From: a virus
Virus record (IMG/VR): IMGVR_UViG_3300035703_000158
Coordinates: 1-43,692 of that record
Direction: 5' to 3' (one strand)
DNA: 43,692 bases
Numbering within the stretch: position 1 is the stretch's first letter; every line of letters begins with the position of its first letter. Made by a program: the position numbers and the translations under genes. Under the pieces are notes generated by a model, which saw only the letters and a program-made list of their open reading frames with translations, had not been told where the DNA came from and made no database searches. This document shows positions 43,483 through 43,692 of this stretch, in pieces.

Positions 43483-43692
43483 TCACTCACCGAAGACGGG
43501 CAGCGGGGCAGGGCCAGCCGGTTCAGCCCGCACACCGCCGGGTGAGAAGGGGTCCATGCGCAGGCGGGTGCGGTAGTTCCCGTTGAAGTCCGGGATGGTG
43601 CAGCCAGTGAAGGGGGCGTTCTGCGGCGTGATCTCGACGCCGTAGTTCCAGCCGCAGGCCGGGCCATAGAGCTGGGCGATCAGGGTCAGCGC
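43483..43692 (-). CDS. Second copy of the 76-aa att-side protein (5' cut by window edge)
   Basis: The C-terminal 69 residues of a homologue of the 1336-1566 product, ending VFGE instead of VFSQ. The frame is open to the window edge, and replacements are few (Glu/Gln, Leu/Pro, Val/Ile), which supports the reality of both copies. Confidence 0.6.
   Translation of the reverse strand, partial: ALTLIAQLYGPACGWNYGVEITPQNAPFTGCTIPDFNGNYRTRLRMDPFSPGGVRAEPAGPAPLPVFGE

Larger units (their letters stand above)
42148..43692. repeat. Right copy of the 1545-bp diverged terminal duplication
   Basis: Counterpart of 1-1545, offset 42147, no gaps. The distance gives a repeat unit of 42,147 bp, which is a plausible genome length for a T7-like cyanophage. 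Confidence 0.9.

Noticed and set aside
1-43692. CRISPR array, insertion sequence or photosynthesis auxiliary genes
   Set aside because: I found no regularly spaced repeats, no transposase and no psbA, hli or transaldolase-like product among the coding regions.

Overview
The window is phage DNA from end to end: one complete temperate, T7-like (podovirus-type) cyanophage genome of about 42.1 kb, with the beginning of a related second unit at each edge. The evidence is a single-subunit RNA polymerase, T7-style portal, scaffold, capsid, tail-tube and internal-core genes in T7 order, a tyrosine integrase, and next to it a 44-bp copy of the 5' half of a tRNA-Leu(UAA) gene, an arrangement reported for the marine cyanophage P-SSP7. 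High G+C and the tRNA suggest a Synechococcus/Cyanobium-like host (inference). No host gene and no photosynthesis gene is present. No DNA polymerase or primase-helicase gene is visible.

Layout. (1) 1-1058 and 40794-43205: two diverged copies of the RNA polymerase 5' region; positions 1-1545 and 42148-43692 align without gaps but differ mainly at synonymous sites. (2) 1171-1214: att-like tRNA-Leu fragment. (3) 1336-6611, minus strand: integrase, two winged-helix regulators, a ribbon-helix-helix regulator, an ArdC-type antirestriction protein, a sliding-clamp-like protein and small unknowns. Most are separated by a recurring cassette of hairpin plus CA-rich leader lacking a Shine-Dalgarno site. 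(4) 6612-7426: divergent control region with palindromes. (5) 7427-11655, plus strand: a third winged-helix regulator, terminase large subunit, a two-domain endolysin and small genes; terminase small subunit lies antisense inside this block. (6) 11768-43205, all minus strand: early DNA metabolism (RNAP, SSB, RusA, small genes, exonuclease), head and tail genes, tail fibre, then a diversity-generating retroelement (DGR) and membrane-protein genes.

The DGR is the standout. It has a C-type-lectin-like variable protein (14100-15194), Avd (13669-14073), a 116-bp template repeat (13548-13663) and a reverse transcriptase (12417-13391). Template and variable repeats differ at 22 positions, 21 of them template adenines, which is the signature of adenine mutagenesis. 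The variable protein follows the tail fibre gene, so the system probably diversifies the receptor-binding tip.

Control signals form recurring families: a near-palindromic CTGCA-N4-TGCAG motif before the capsid, tail-tube, fibre, variable-protein and polymerase genes (candidate phage promoters); CCTAGG-centred palindromes at two regulator genes and at the RNAP/SSB junction (candidate lysogeny operators); GTGGAGAACA sites at the clamp and SSB genes; and a cyanobacterial LexA-box match upstream of a regulator.
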